In this document: positions 1-7,842 of the stretch, piece by piece | Numbering within the stretch: the first letter of the stretch is position 1 | How the letters are laid out: each line of letters opens with the position of its first letter | Assembly (NCBI GenBank): GCA_002482505.1 | Contig: DLGD01000039.1 | Coordinates: 8,954-72,953 of the forward strand | DNA from: Christensenella sp. UBA7703 | GTDB lineage: Bacteria > Bacillota > Clostridia > Christensenellales > CAG-138 | Direction of reading: 5' to 3' | DNA length: 64,000 nt | Program-made: the position numbers and the translations under genes | The notes under the pieces: model-generated | What the model was told of the DNA's origin: nothing | Databases searched by the model: none | The model's input: only the letters and a program-made list of their open reading frames with translations

Positions 1-1
1 G

Positions 2-1099
2 GTGCTCAACAGCGTGGTGGAGTCCTATCGGCTCACCGGCGGCATGCAGGGTATCATGAGTAGCCTCATCAACTTCGGCGCAGTTGCGGCGTTTTTAATC
101 GCGCCCATGCTGCAAGGGCGCATCAAGAAAACCACGATGCTGCTGCTTGGCGCCACTATCCTTGTTTTCTCCTTCTTCCTGCTCGGCGCGGGCCGCGCTT
201 TGGCTGAATTGATTGTGGCGAGTTTGCTCACCGGCATCGGCTTTGGGTTGGTGGACGCAAACTGCAACGCCGTGATGGTGGATCTGCATCACGACAACAG
301 CGCGAAATATCTCGGCTTTCTCCACGGCGGGTTCGGCGTCGGCGGCCTGCTTGCGCCGCTTCTCATCGGTGCGCTGCTTGCCGCTGTAAGTTGGCACACA
401 GTGAGTTATCTGATGGGCGCGCTGATTGCAGCTGCCGTCATCGTTTTCTTCTTTCTCCTCACCGCGGCAAAAAAAGGCGTCCCTGCGCCGGAAAAAGAGC
501 AGCGGCTCACGTTTGCCGCCGTCAAAGCATTCCTTTTCCACCGCAAAAATGCGCTGATGCTGCTTGCGACCGTGTTCTATGCAGCCTCCCAAACCGGATT
601 TCTGGTTTGGATTGTGCGCTATATGACGCTGCAATACAACGCGGAATCACTGGGTTCCGTCGCGCTCTCGCTCTACTGGGTTTTCGGCACGATCAGCCGC
701 GTCTTTGCCCCGCGCTTAAAAATTCGCCCGTTGGTGCTGTTCCTCCTTGGCGTGGTGCTGACCTGCGTGTTTCAAGCAATTGGCGTTCTCTCCGGCAGTG
801 CGGTCATCATGTGCATCGCCGGCGCAGCAATTGGGCTTGTCTCCGGCCACTGTGTGCCGATGATCCTCAGCGTTGCCTCCGAGGACAACCCCGGCAGTTC
901 CTCGCTGATCGCGTCGTCATTCCTCGTGAGTATCTACGCCACAAACAGCATTTCGCCGCTGTTTATGGGCGCATTGGCCAGCTGGACCAGCCTGAACACG
1001 ATGATGCTCGCGCCTGCCGTCAGCGCGGCGCTTTCCGGAATTGTCGTAATCTTCATCCTGAAAATGGCTGCAAAGAAGAACACCGCCGCGATTGCATAA
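2..1099 (+). CDS. MFS transporter, 5' end cut by window edge
   Basis: The 365 residues visible are almost entirely hydrophobic, with about eleven membrane segments separated by short basic loops, as in the major facilitator superfamily. A Gly-rich segment near residues 75-85 (TGIGFGLVDANCN) and a later GAAIGLVSGHCVPM stretch fit the pseudo-symmetric helices of MFS proteins. The family usually has 390-400 residues, so the GTG at position 2 is probably internal and the true start lies outside the window. Substrate cannot be told; the sequence resembles sugar/multidrug-type MFS permeases. The next gene downstream is a small unrelated Cys-rich ORF. Confidence 0.8.
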   Translation: MLNSVVESYRLTGGMQGIMSSLINFGAVAAFLIAPMLQGRIKKTTMLLLGATILVFSFFLLGAGRALAELIVASLLTGIGFGLVDANCNAVMVDLHHDNSAKYLGFLHGGFGVGGLLAPLLIGALLAAVSWHTVSYLMGALIAAAVIVFFFLLTAAKKGVPAPEKEQRLTFAAVKAFLFHRKNALMLLATVFYAASQTGFLVWIVRYMTLQYNAESLGSVALSLYWVFGTISRVFAPRLKIRPLVLFLLGVVLTCVFQAIGVLSGSAVIMCIAGAAIGLVSGHCVPMILSVASEDNPGSSSLIASSFLVSIYATNSISPLFMGALASWTSLNTMMLAPAVSAALSGIVVIFILKMAAKKNTAAIA

Positions 1100-1171
1100 A
1101 GCTACACGATAGGGTATCGTCCGTATCCTGGATTGGAACGACAGAATCGAAGATTGTTCGAAGGAGCCAAA

Positions 1172-1360
1172 ATGAGCAACTGCGTCAATGCCGCAACCTG
1201 CCCCTGCACCTATGCCTGCAAGCGCCACGGAAAATGCTGCGAATGCGTGGCGTATCATCGCGCCGACGGGGAATTCCCCGCGTGTTTTTTCACCAAAGAA
1301 GGCGAAAAGACCTATGACCGCAGTTTGAGCAATCTGTTGAAAGACAGAAACGTGAAATAG
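1172..1360 (+). CDS. Small cysteine-rich protein, DUF6485-like
   Basis: 62 residues. The start is the ATG at 1172, preceded by AAGGAG at 1161-1166; an in-frame extension upstream to 1133 lacks a ribosome site. The N-terminal half carries six cysteines: two as CPC followed by Cys four residues on, then GKCCEC, and a CECVAYHR box, suggesting a compact metal-binding knuckle. This pattern and the following ACFF motif match my recollection of the DUF6485 family of anaerobic Firmicutes, whose function is unknown. It lies 72 bases after the MFS gene on the same strand and could be co-transcribed with it; a strong terminator follows. Confidence 0.75.
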   Translation: MSNCVNAATCPCTYACKRHGKCCECVAYHRADGEFPACFFTKEGEKTYDRSLSNLLKDRNVK

Positions 1361-1393
1361 CGTTTTCAGTATTAGAGAGAAGCACAGAAACGC

Positions 1394-1428
1394 AAAATCG
1401 GCACACTGAATCCAGTGTGCCGATTTTT
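1394..1428. terminator. Bidirectional Rho-independent terminator
   Basis: A 15-bp perfect stem (AAAATCGGCACACTG paired with its complement) closes a four-base AATC loop and is A-rich on the left and T-rich on the right, so it can terminate both the + strand small gene and the - strand HAD gene. Confidence 0.9.
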
Positions 1429-1442
1429 TGCGCCAAGTACCC

Positions 1443-2093
1443 TTACAGCAATCCCACAACCTCGCACAGGCTGGAAACCAGCGTTGCGCCAAGAGACAAA
1501 AGGTGCTCCTTCGTCTGGTGCCCGGCGGTGAGCAGCGCGCAGCCGCAGCCGATCGACGAAGCAATCTCAAAGTCATGATCCGTATCCCCGACGAACAGCG
1601 CACGCGCGGGGTCCACCCCGCTTTCACGCAAAAACTCCTTCGCATAGTCCGCCTTTCCGTGGGCAAGGTTGTTGCTGTTGCCAATCACGCGCTCAAAATA
1701 TTCGTTCAGGCGAAAATGCGCAACCTGCTCGTCCAACTTCTCCTGTCCGGTTGCGGAGAGCAGCACCTGCCGCGCACCCGTCTCCAGCACGGCGGCGAGC
1801 GCCTCCTCTGCACAAGGCTGCAGCGCGCAAACGGGAAAGCGCTGGGCGTACAGCGCGACAAACTGCCGGGAGATGTTCTCAAACGGTTCGGTTTCAAAGG
1901 TGTAACCCATCCGGCGATAGTAATCGACCACGGGAAAGGTGAAATACCGGCGGTATTCCTCCACGCCCTGCATGAGCGGCATGCCCCGCTCCTGTCGCAT
2001 CTCGTTTGCGATACGATAGCACATGTCGGTGTCGTCCAGCAGGGTTCCGTTCCAGTCCCAGATCACAAGATCATAGTTTCGGGTCAAACTCAT
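1443..2093 (-). CDS. HAD-superfamily phosphatase (subfamily IA)
   Basis: 216 residues. Motif I is DWNGTLLDD (residues 12-20, second Asp replaced by Asn in the DxD position), motif II LLSATGQ, and motif III/IV GDTDHDFEIA near residue 168. An alpha-helical cap lies between motifs I and II. This is the layout of phosphoglycolate-phosphatase-like hydrolases acting on small phosphate esters or pyrophosphate. The Asp-to-Asn change at DWN is common in the WDWNGTL branch of this family, which still retains the nucleophilic first Asp. The gene starts 48 bases after DUF2804, with AGGTGA upstream, so the two are probably one transcript. Confidence 0.85.
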   Translation of the reverse strand: MSLTRNYDLVIWDWNGTLLDDTDMCYRIANEMRQERGMPLMQGVEEYRRYFTFPVVDYYRRMGYTFETEPFENISRQFVALYAQRFPVCALQPCAEEALAAVLETGARQVLLSATGQEKLDEQVAHFRLNEYFERVIGNSNNLAHGKADYAKEFLRESGVDPARALFVGDTDHDFEIASSIGCGCALLTAGHQTKEHLLSLGATLVSSLCEVVGLL

Positions 2094-2141
2094 TTTGGTA
2101 TCACCTGTTTCCGCCCGCGCGTTTTACGGGCAAACGATCGA

Positions 2142-3170
2142 TTACCACTTATTGTGCACCTTTTCGGCAAAGCACAAAAAGTGGTTGAGTGAAATCTTGC
2201 TGCCATCGTCCAGCACGAGCGTGCCGTCCATATACCCGAACACCTGATGCTGGTCGGAGAGCAGCGGGCCAACGGCGGTGCACGCCGCGCGGTCGAGAAT
2301 CGGCGTAAAGCCGGTTTCAAACCGTCCGTCGCTGGAGGAGAATGTCCACGGCGAGAGATAGGCCTCCTTGCCGTTCGTCTGTGGAATGTTGAAGGTCAAG
2401 CGCTCGAGCTTGTGCGCCACACCATCAACAAACAGCATGTTTTCGGATGCAGCGGAGACATCGCCAAAGCCGTAGCCGATGTTAAAGCCGATCACATGCC
2501 CGTCCACGACGCCTTGCCCTGCACCCCAGTACCACGTGTTGTCATAGGTCCAGACGCCGCGCCCCCAGTCAAGCAGGCCGAAGGAATCCGCCGGATCAAA
2601 CGAACGCGTTACGCCGCCAATCGTGAAACTACCCGCGGCGCGCATCGCAATGATCTTTTGATTATAGTAAAACGCGGTCTTCTTCTCAGCAAATGGCGTC
2701 GCGATGACCATCGTGTCCCGCGGTACGTCTGTGAGCAGAATGTCGCAATCAAACGCGCTGTCCCCGTCAAACTTGTCCAAATGAAAACGCAGTCTGCGTG
2801 CGCCGTTTTCCAGCGTAAAGGAGCCGGATGCACCCGAAATGCTTTTCTGGATGTCGCCGGAATCCGAGCTCGCGGGAAAGCCCGTCTTGCCAAACGGCAG
2901 CCAGAACATCGGAGAGAGTGTCTTCTCCGTTCTGTTCTCAAAATCCAGAAACGACGCGGAGAGCATACCCATATAGGAATTGTCCGCAATCGTCAAGGCA
3001 ACCGCATACTTGCCGTTGTGAATCAGATAATAGTCCCATTCCTTGATGCGGGACTTACCGCCGCGAATCGCATTTCGGTCATAGGTTTTCACAAGTGCCG
3101 TGGCATAGCCTGCCTCGCTGAGCACGCCGGACGGATCGAGAAGTGGGCCTTTTGAAAGAAGATGCTGCAT
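2142..3170 (-). CDS. DUF2804 family protein
   Basis: 342 residues with no signal peptide and no membrane segment. The body is rich in Trp/Tyr/Gly beta-strand motifs such as WDYYLI, FGLLDWGRGVW, WYWGAGQG and FNIGYGFGD, which are characteristic of DUF2804. The family resembles lipocalin/AttH-like beta-barrel proteins, with substrate unknown. Start ATG has AGGAGG ten bases upstream. It precedes the HAD phosphatase in what looks like a two-gene operon. The assignment to the family is from motif recall; no activity is assigned. Confidence 0.8.
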   Translation of the reverse strand: MQHLLSKGPLLDPSGVLSEAGYATALVKTYDRNAIRGGKSRIKEWDYYLIHNGKYAVALTIADNSYMGMLSASFLDFENRTEKTLSPMFWLPFGKTGFPASSDSGDIQKSISGASGSFTLENGARRLRFHLDKFDGDSAFDCDILLTDVPRDTMVIATPFAEKKTAFYYNQKIIAMRAAGSFTIGGVTRSFDPADSFGLLDWGRGVWTYDNTWYWGAGQGVVDGHVIGFNIGYGFGDVSAASENMLFVDGVAHKLERLTFNIPQTNGKEAYLSPWTFSSSDGRFETGFTPILDRAACTAVGPLLSDQHQVFGYMDGTLVLDDGSKISLNHFLCFAEKVHNKW

Positions 3171-3316
3171 GGACGGCTGCCTCCTGCTGTTGTTTTTCAG
3201 ATCTGCGAATCATCAATTGGATTTGCTTCATTATACCCCGCGTATCGCAGGCACGCAAGAAACGCGGCTGGAGTTGTATCCGCATAATGAAACGCTTGTT
3301 TTCTGAAGCAGACTAT

Positions 3317-3345
3317 TTTACGCACCATTTCGAGTGTGTTATAAT
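3317..3345 (+). promoter_or_regulatory. Sigma-A promoter abutting the vanZ-like start codon
   Basis: TTTACG (3317-3322), 17-bp spacer, TATAAT (3340-3345). The start codon at 3352 lies only seven bases after the -10 box, exactly where transcription should begin, and no ribosome site is present. This predicts a leaderless mRNA. Confidence 0.6.
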
Positions 3346-3351
3346 ACCCGA

Positions 3352-4164
3352 ATGGAAAATCTTGAACCAACCAACTCCCAAACCGAATCCGGCGATCAGG
3401 CGGACGCCATTGCGCACGCCCGGCTGAAGAAAACCGCAGGGATCGTCCTTGTCAGCGCTGCGTTTGCCGCGATGCTTTGGCAGGTAGTGCAAATCTATCT
3501 TACGGGCATGCGGCACGTGACCCACGGACTTCTGCTCATCGTTGGCATCTGCCTGCCGCTGATGCTCGGAACCTATCTCTACACCCGCGCATTGCCCGCA
3601 AGGGAAGATCGCCGCAAAGCCGTGCGCTTCTCGTTCTTCGCGTTGTTTGTGTTTTATGCCGCGGTGCTATTGGGCGCGCTGATCATCTCCCGCGTGGACT
3701 ACCAAGCCTTTGCCGAGACGAAGGCCGCCTACTGGAAAAACTTTGACCTCATGACGAATTTTAACCCGCTTGAGACCGTGCGGCTGTATATCAACGCAAT
3801 CAAATATAACTACATCGGCATGGAGATTCCGCTAAGCAATCTCGTTGGCAACGCGATGCTGTTTATGCCGATGGCGGTGTTTCTGCCATGCCTGTTTCGC
3901 CCGATGCAGAAGCTCTGGCTCTTTGCGCTTACGATGTTTCTGCTGCTGGTTGCGGTGGAGGCGCTGCAGTTGCTGCTTGCCTGCGGAAGTTGCGATGTGG
4001 ATGATGTACTCCTCAACCTCGCGGGCACGCTAATCGTCTTTGGCATCCTCAAGCTCCCGTTTCTACAGCGGCTGCTCAAGCAGCTTTATCTGCTGCCGGA
4101 ACCAGCCCAGCCGCAACCCGCCGAGGCAACGGAGGAAAAAAACCCGCCGAACGCTACAGCCTGA
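3352..4164 (+). CDS. VanZ-family membrane protein
   Basis: 270 residues with about five hydrophobic segments. The C-terminal half carries the VanZ-like pattern: NLVGNAMLFMP, a membrane helix, EALQLLLACGSCDVDD, then DVLLNLAGTLIVFG. VanZ proteins are polytopic membrane proteins; the Enterococcus member raises teicoplanin resistance, but most homologues are uncharacterised. An in-frame GTG at 3334 lies inside the promoter, so ATG 3352 is chosen. The C-terminal tail is Pro/Glu-rich and overlaps the convergent ABC-F gene by 11 bases. Confidence 0.85.
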   Translation: MENLEPTNSQTESGDQADAIAHARLKKTAGIVLVSAAFAAMLWQVVQIYLTGMRHVTHGLLLIVGICLPLMLGTYLYTRALPAREDRRKAVRFSFFALFVFYAAVLLGALIISRVDYQAFAETKAAYWKNFDLMTNFNPLETVRLYINAIKYNYIGMEIPLSNLVGNAMLFMPMAVFLPCLFRPMQKLWLFALTMFLLLVAVEALQLLLACGSCDVDDVLLNLAGTLIVFGILKLPFLQRLLKQLYLLPEPAQPQPAEATEEKNPPNATA

Positions 4165-5617
4165 TATCCCGCGTGGCGATCTCGTCCACAAAGGTTCTGT
4201 CGTGTTCCACAAACAGCATCGTGGGTTTTGCGGCAAGCAGGAGATCGCGAATCTGCATTCTAGAGAGCACATCCACAAAGTTCAGCGGCTCGTCCCAAAC
4301 ATAGAGATGCGCCCGCTCGGAAAGCGTCTTCGCAAGAAGCGCTTTTTTCTTTTGCCCGCCGGAAAACGAGCGCATGTCCTTCTCAAACTGTACGCGCGGA
4401 AAATCCAGCTTGCGCAGAATGGTCATAAACAGCGTTTCGTCCAGCCCGTTTTCTTTTGCAAAATCCGTTACCGTGCCGGAGAGAAACGACGTATCCTGCG
4501 GCATATAGGAGAGGATGAGCCCGCTTGCCGTGCGCAGCGTGCCCGTGTGCGGGATGTCCTGCCCCATCAGGAGCTTGACGATGCTGCTCTTTCCGCTACC
4601 GTTTTTACCCAGCAGCACGGCGCGATCCCCTTGCCGGAGCGTGAAGTCGAGCGGGCCACAAACGATACGTTCCCCATATGCAATCGATAGATCAAGCGCT
4701 TCAACCAGGATATCCGCGTGATGCTTGAGAGGTGTAACCTTCAGCGTGTCGTTGCGCTCAATGTCTTTCAGCAATTTCTCTTTCTCTTTTGCCGCGTTGT
4801 CCTGCCGCCGCTCGGTGGCCTTTGCGCGCTTCATCATCCGCGCGCTCTGCGCGCCGACGAACCCGCGATCCGCCACGTGCTCACCAATCTTGCTGCGCTC
4901 CACACGATCCGACCATTCCGCCGTCCGCTTTGCCGCGGCGCGAAGAGAGTCGATCTCGCGCGAGAGCCGCTCGTTTTCCGCGAGCTCATAATTGTCCTGC
5001 CGCCTGCGGTTTTCCTCCCAGCTGGAGAAGGAGCCCTTCTGCACCTCGATACTCGCGCGGTTGATCGAGAGGATATGATCCACACAACCGTCGAGAAACG
5101 CGCGGTCATGGGACACAAGTATGAATCCCTGCTTACCGTTTAAATACCGGCTAACGACGGCGCGCGCCTCCATGTCCAGATGGTTGGTGGGTTCGTCAAT
5201 CAGAAGAAAATGCCCGCTACGGGAAAACAGCGCGGCAAGCAGCACCTTGGTCTGCTCTCCCGGGCTGAGGGTAGAGAATGCGCGATCCAGCGCGTCCGGC
5301 TCCACTTCCAGTAAATTCAGCTCCTTTTCCAGACGCCATCTGGGCGCGTCCGAAATCGACGCGAACACCGCTTCCGTAGTGAGCGACGCATCCGGCACGG
5401 AGAACGGGAAGTAATCGAACGCGACGGAGGCGGAGATAATACCCTCGTAGTCAAGTTCGCCCATCAAGAGCTTGAGAAACGTGGTTTTGCCGCGCCCGTT
5501 TCGCCCGACGAAGCCGAGCTTCCAGCCGGTGTCGATGGAAAAGGATGTGTGTTCGAAGATATTGTCGTAGCTGCCTTCATAATGAAAGGTCAGGTCGTTG
5601 ACACGAATTTGGGACAT
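4154..5617 (-). CDS. ABC-F ribosome-protection ATPase, Lsa-like
   Basis: 487 residues with two ABC ATPase domains and no membrane segment. Domain 1: Walker A GRNGRGKT (38-45), signature LSPGEQ, Walker B LLIDEPTNHLD. Then an alpha-helical, Arg/Lys-rich interdomain linker (about 185-285). Domain 2: Walker A GKNGSGKS, signature SFSGGQ and Walker B YVWDEPLNFVD. The LNFVD variant and the C-terminal TMLFVEHD stretch resemble Lsa/Vga-type proteins, which bind the ribosomal E site and expel lincosamides, streptogramin A and pleuromutilins. The long leader with a tiny upstream ORF (see findings) is typical of inducible members. The exact drug spectrum cannot be read from sequence. Confidence 0.88.
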   Translation of the reverse strand: MSQIRVNDLTFHYEGSYDNIFEHTSFSIDTGWKLGFVGRNGRGKTTFLKLLMGELDYEGIISASVAFDYFPFSVPDASLTTEAVFASISDAPRWRLEKELNLLEVEPDALDRAFSTLSPGEQTKVLLAALFSRSGHFLLIDEPTNHLDMEARAVVSRYLNGKQGFILVSHDRAFLDGCVDHILSINRASIEVQKGSFSSWEENRRRQDNYELAENERLSREIDSLRAAAKRTAEWSDRVERSKIGEHVADRGFVGAQSARMMKRAKATERRQDNAAKEKEKLLKDIERNDTLKVTPLKHHADILVEALDLSIAYGERIVCGPLDFTLRQGDRAVLLGKNGSGKSSIVKLLMGQDIPHTGTLRTASGLILSYMPQDTSFLSGTVTDFAKENGLDETLFMTILRKLDFPRVQFEKDMRSFSGGQKKKALLAKTLSERAHLYVWDEPLNFVDVLSRMQIRDLLLAAKPTMLFVEHDRTFVDEIATRDIRL

Positions 5618-5654
5618 GTGAAACCTCCTGTTTGCGCAAAGAAAAACAAAAATA

Positions 5655-5819
5655 CCAAACGTGTCTTTCCCAACAGCTGCTCTCTTGTCCGTTCTTTGGA
5701 CGGTTTCCCGTTTTTTTCAAACAAAAAAAGAACCCGTTGATGGTTCACTTACACATTTGGCATTGCAAATCACAGCAGGCGCAAAAAAACTCTGCTCCCG
5801 CGGTTTTTATCAATACCAA
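5655..5819 (-). promoter_or_regulatory. ABC-F leader with alternative RNA pairings (attenuator)
   Basis: Between the tiny ORF and the ABC-F start the transcript can form two mutually exclusive stems. Segment 5811-5819 pairs with 5757-5765 over 9 bp. Segment 5751-5760 pairs with 5655-5664 over 10 bp, and that stem is followed by the U-rich run 5641-5652. They share bases 5757-5760, so only one can form. A small GAACC/GGTTC hairpin with seven Us lies at 5723-5746. The layout is that of transcription attenuation. Confidence 0.6.
5723..5746 (-). terminator. Intrinsic-terminator-like hairpin inside ABC-F leader
   Basis: On the - strand GAACC (5742-5746) pairs with GGTTC (5730-5734), directly followed by seven Ts (5723-5729). 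The stem is only 5 bp, so on its own it would be a weak, regulatable terminator. Confidence 0.5.
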
Positions 5820-5824
5820 GGTGT

Positions 5825-5836
5825 TTAGCGAATCAT
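5825..5836 (-). CDS. Three-codon leader peptide MIR upstream of ABC-F gene
   Basis: ATG ATT CGC TAA preceded by a full AGGAGG (5843-5848) six bases upstream. It is the first start codon with a ribosome site in a transcript that begins about 5860. Short stall-prone leader peptides are the standard sensor of inducible erm and ABC-F genes; stalling on this one is inferred, not shown. Confidence 0.6.
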   Translation of the reverse strand: MIR

Positions 5837-5866
5837 CGGAGTCCTCCTGAAAAAGATTTCATTGAC

Positions 5867-5896
5867 ATTATAGGCAATTTTGACTTGCTCTGTCAA
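5867..5896 (-). promoter_or_regulatory. Consensus sigma-A promoter of ABC-F gene
   Basis: On the - strand TTGACA (5891-5896), 18-bp spacer, TATAAT (5867-5872): both hexamers match consensus. Predicted start about 5860, giving a 240-base leader before the ABC-F start codon. Confidence 0.85.
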
Positions 5897-5932
5897 TATT
5901 AAGGGGCTTTATCCACTCAGAAAGAATACAGA

Positions 5933-5951
5933 GAGTCTTTATTCAAGACTC
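5933..5951 (-). terminator. Weak terminator-like hairpin after RCC1 gene
   Basis: GAGTCTT and AAGACTC form a 7-bp stem 29 bases after the RCC1 stop codon; the following - strand sequence is only moderately T-rich. Confidence 0.4.
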
Positions 5952-5979
5952 CCTGCCAAATTATCTCATATTCTTGTAT

Positions 5980-7056
5980 TCACCAAAGATCGATGCCATC
6001 TACGTCACACTGATGATGGTTATTTTTCCCGATAGCAACCAATGTGCCATCCGACTTTAAACCGACGGTGTGATATTGACCCGCGCAAATTGCTACGATG
6101 TTCGTCCAATCACCCACCTGGCATTGTCCATATTGATCGTCACCAACCGCAACAACAGTGCCGTCTGCTTTTAAGCCAACAGTATGTTTCTCTCCACCGC
6201 AAATTGCAACAATGTCAGTCCAGCCGCCAACCGCGTCCTCGCCACAATAGTCCGTACCGAGCGCAGTAACCGTCCCGTCTGAAAACACACAAAACGTTGT
6301 TCCGTTAGCAGCACATCCTTCAACTACACCGGCTAGATTCGAAGTATTTCTCCGTCCATCCCCGCCTCCGTTATCGCCAGAAGTAACCACTCCGCCCTTT
6401 CTTCCCAGCACAACAATATGCTTTTCTCCCTCAAATAGTTTTTTAATTCCAGTCCAAGTCTCGCAGAGGCTGGTTTCGTTCAGATCATATCCAGCAAAGC
6501 GAATTCTTCCCTTGCTTGTTAATCCGAGTGATCCTTCGAAACAGGTTGCCACTTGAACAATGCTTGTCCAGCTCGTAACATTTTTCTCGCCGGCGAAATT
6601 CTGGCCGGCAAAAACGACAGTACCGTTTTGGTTCAAACCAAGTGCATGCTGGTCATGCGCGGTTACTTGAATAATATTTCCCCAATTCTCCACATTGATC
6701 GTTTCATCGCCACCGATACGGAGCACTTTACCTTCATCCGTTAGCGCAATCGTGAAGTTATCGCCAGCCGCGATTACCCCTTGAAGTGGACGAGTTTCTT
6801 TGATGATTCCTCTTTCCGGTGTAGGCTCTGGCGTTCCCAGATCAGTCACAACTTCCGTTGCTTCGGCGGCCGTTGCTGTGTTTAGTGTGCACGATAACGA
6901 ATTCGCTAGAATGTAAATGATTACCGCTGCTGCGATAAACATGAGAATGCAAGCAATAATCTTCTTATCTTTATCATTGCGTGCCAAATAAAATACGCTG
7001 CCGAGGATAATTGCTGCCACGATACCAAGTAAGGACCAAAAACCCGTAACGTCCAT
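5980..7056 (-). CDS. RCC1-repeat (beta-propeller) membrane protein
   Basis: 358 residues from the ATG at 7056, which has AGAGGT just upstream; an in-frame ATG at 7098 has none. Residues 1-60 hold two membrane segments separated by a charged NDKDKK loop, followed by a Thr/Glu/Pro linker. From about residue 95 on there are six or seven repeats of roughly 40-47 residues of the type HTVGLK-DGTV-A-GDD-YGQC-V-DWT-IVAI, the RCC1-like beta-propeller pattern. Such bacterial proteins usually mediate binding; no ligand is suggested. The gene is visibly more A+T-rich than its neighbours and stands alone, which may indicate transfer. Confidence 0.85.
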   Translation of the reverse strand: MDVTGFWSLLGIVAAIILGSVFYLARNDKDKKIIACILMFIAAAVIIYILANSLSCTLNTATAAEATEVVTDLGTPEPTPERGIIKETRPLQGVIAAGDNFTIALTDEGKVLRIGGDETINVENWGNIIQVTAHDQHALGLNQNGTVVFAGQNFAGEKNVTSWTSIVQVATCFEGSLGLTSKGRIRFAGYDLNETSLCETWTGIKKLFEGEKHIVVLGRKGGVVTSGDNGGGDGRRNTSNLAGVVEGCAANGTTFCVFSDGTVTALGTDYCGEDAVGGWTDIVAICGGEKHTVGLKADGTVVAVGDDQYGQCQVGDWTNIVAICAGQYHTVGLKSDGTLVAIGKNNHHQCDVDGIDLW

Positions 7057-7204
7057 AATTACCTCTGTATACTCGCTTTTACTATAAATGCAATACATCG
7101 AAAATGCACTTCAGTAAAAATATCATCTACAACAACCGATTGTCAACGCCAAAACGAAGAAGTGTCAAAAATACCTTTGTCACAGAACACACCCATATTT
7201 GTTA

Positions 7205-7213
7205 TGTTATAAT
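7205..7213 (+). promoter_or_regulatory. Extended -10 promoter of ECF sigma gene
   Basis: TGTTATAAT: a perfect TATAAT (7208-7213) with the TGn extension. No good -35 box sits 17 bp upstream, which is acceptable for an extended -10 promoter. Confidence 0.5.
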
Positions 7214-7338
7214 TAAGTTGTACTGAATTGTACGCAACCACAACGGATACTGAAACTTGTTCAAAAATTCTGCCTCCACTGCAACCTCACCGCAAGATGC
7301 CGAGTGTTATGGGTGGAAGAGAGAGGTACCAAGCGCTT

Positions 7339-7842
7339 ATGGAACAGCTGGCCAAGCCAAACGTGCCAATTCCGGCCGACAACGTGGACGCGCTCTTTGC
7401 GCAGTATGCCAATACGGTATACCGCCTCGCGTTTCTGCGCACCAAGAGCGGAACAGACGCGGACGACATCGTACAGGAGGTTTTCCTCCGGGCTATGCGC
7501 GCAAAACCTGTGTGGAACAGCCTTGAACACCAGAAAGCCTGGTTTATCAAGGTAACCATCAACTGCACAAAGAGTCTGCTGACCTCCGCCTGGCGGCGAA
7601 ACACCGTACCCGAGAATGAAAATCTCCTGACCGAGATGCAGGAGACCACCGAGGTTTACTCCTATGTGCTGGCGCTTCCTCCGAAGTACCGCACGGTGGT
7701 GCATCTGTATTATTACGAAGGATACCAGGTTTCCGAGATCGCAAAGATCACGGGAACGGCGGAGAACACGGTGAAATCCCATCTCTTCCGCGCACGCGAT
7801 ATGCTGCGGGAACAGTTGAAAGGGGAGTTTCAGGATGTTTAA
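7339..7842 (+). CDS. ECF RNA polymerase sigma factor
   Basis: About 167 residues from ATG 7339 (weak AGAGAGG 13 bases upstream); earlier in-frame starts at 7297, 7309 and TTG 7228 lack ribosome sites, so the start is uncertain. Region 2 is seen as FAQYANTVYRLAFLRT followed by DADDIVQEVFLRA, which contacts the -10 element. Region 4 shows LPPKYRTVVHLYYYEGYQVSEIAKITGTAENTVKSHL, split here for description: the first half is the conserved LPPKYR box and the second is the helix-turn-helix. Its stop overlaps the start of the beta-propeller gene by 8 bases, the usual arrangement of an ECF factor with its membrane antagonist. Confidence 0.88.
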   Translation: MEQLAKPNVPIPADNVDALFAQYANTVYRLAFLRTKSGTDADDIVQEVFLRAMRAKPVWNSLEHQKAWFIKVTINCTKSLLTSAWRRNTVPENENLLTEMQETTEVYSYVLALPPKYRTVVHLYYYEGYQVSEIAKITGTAENTVKSHLFRARDMLREQLKGEFQDV

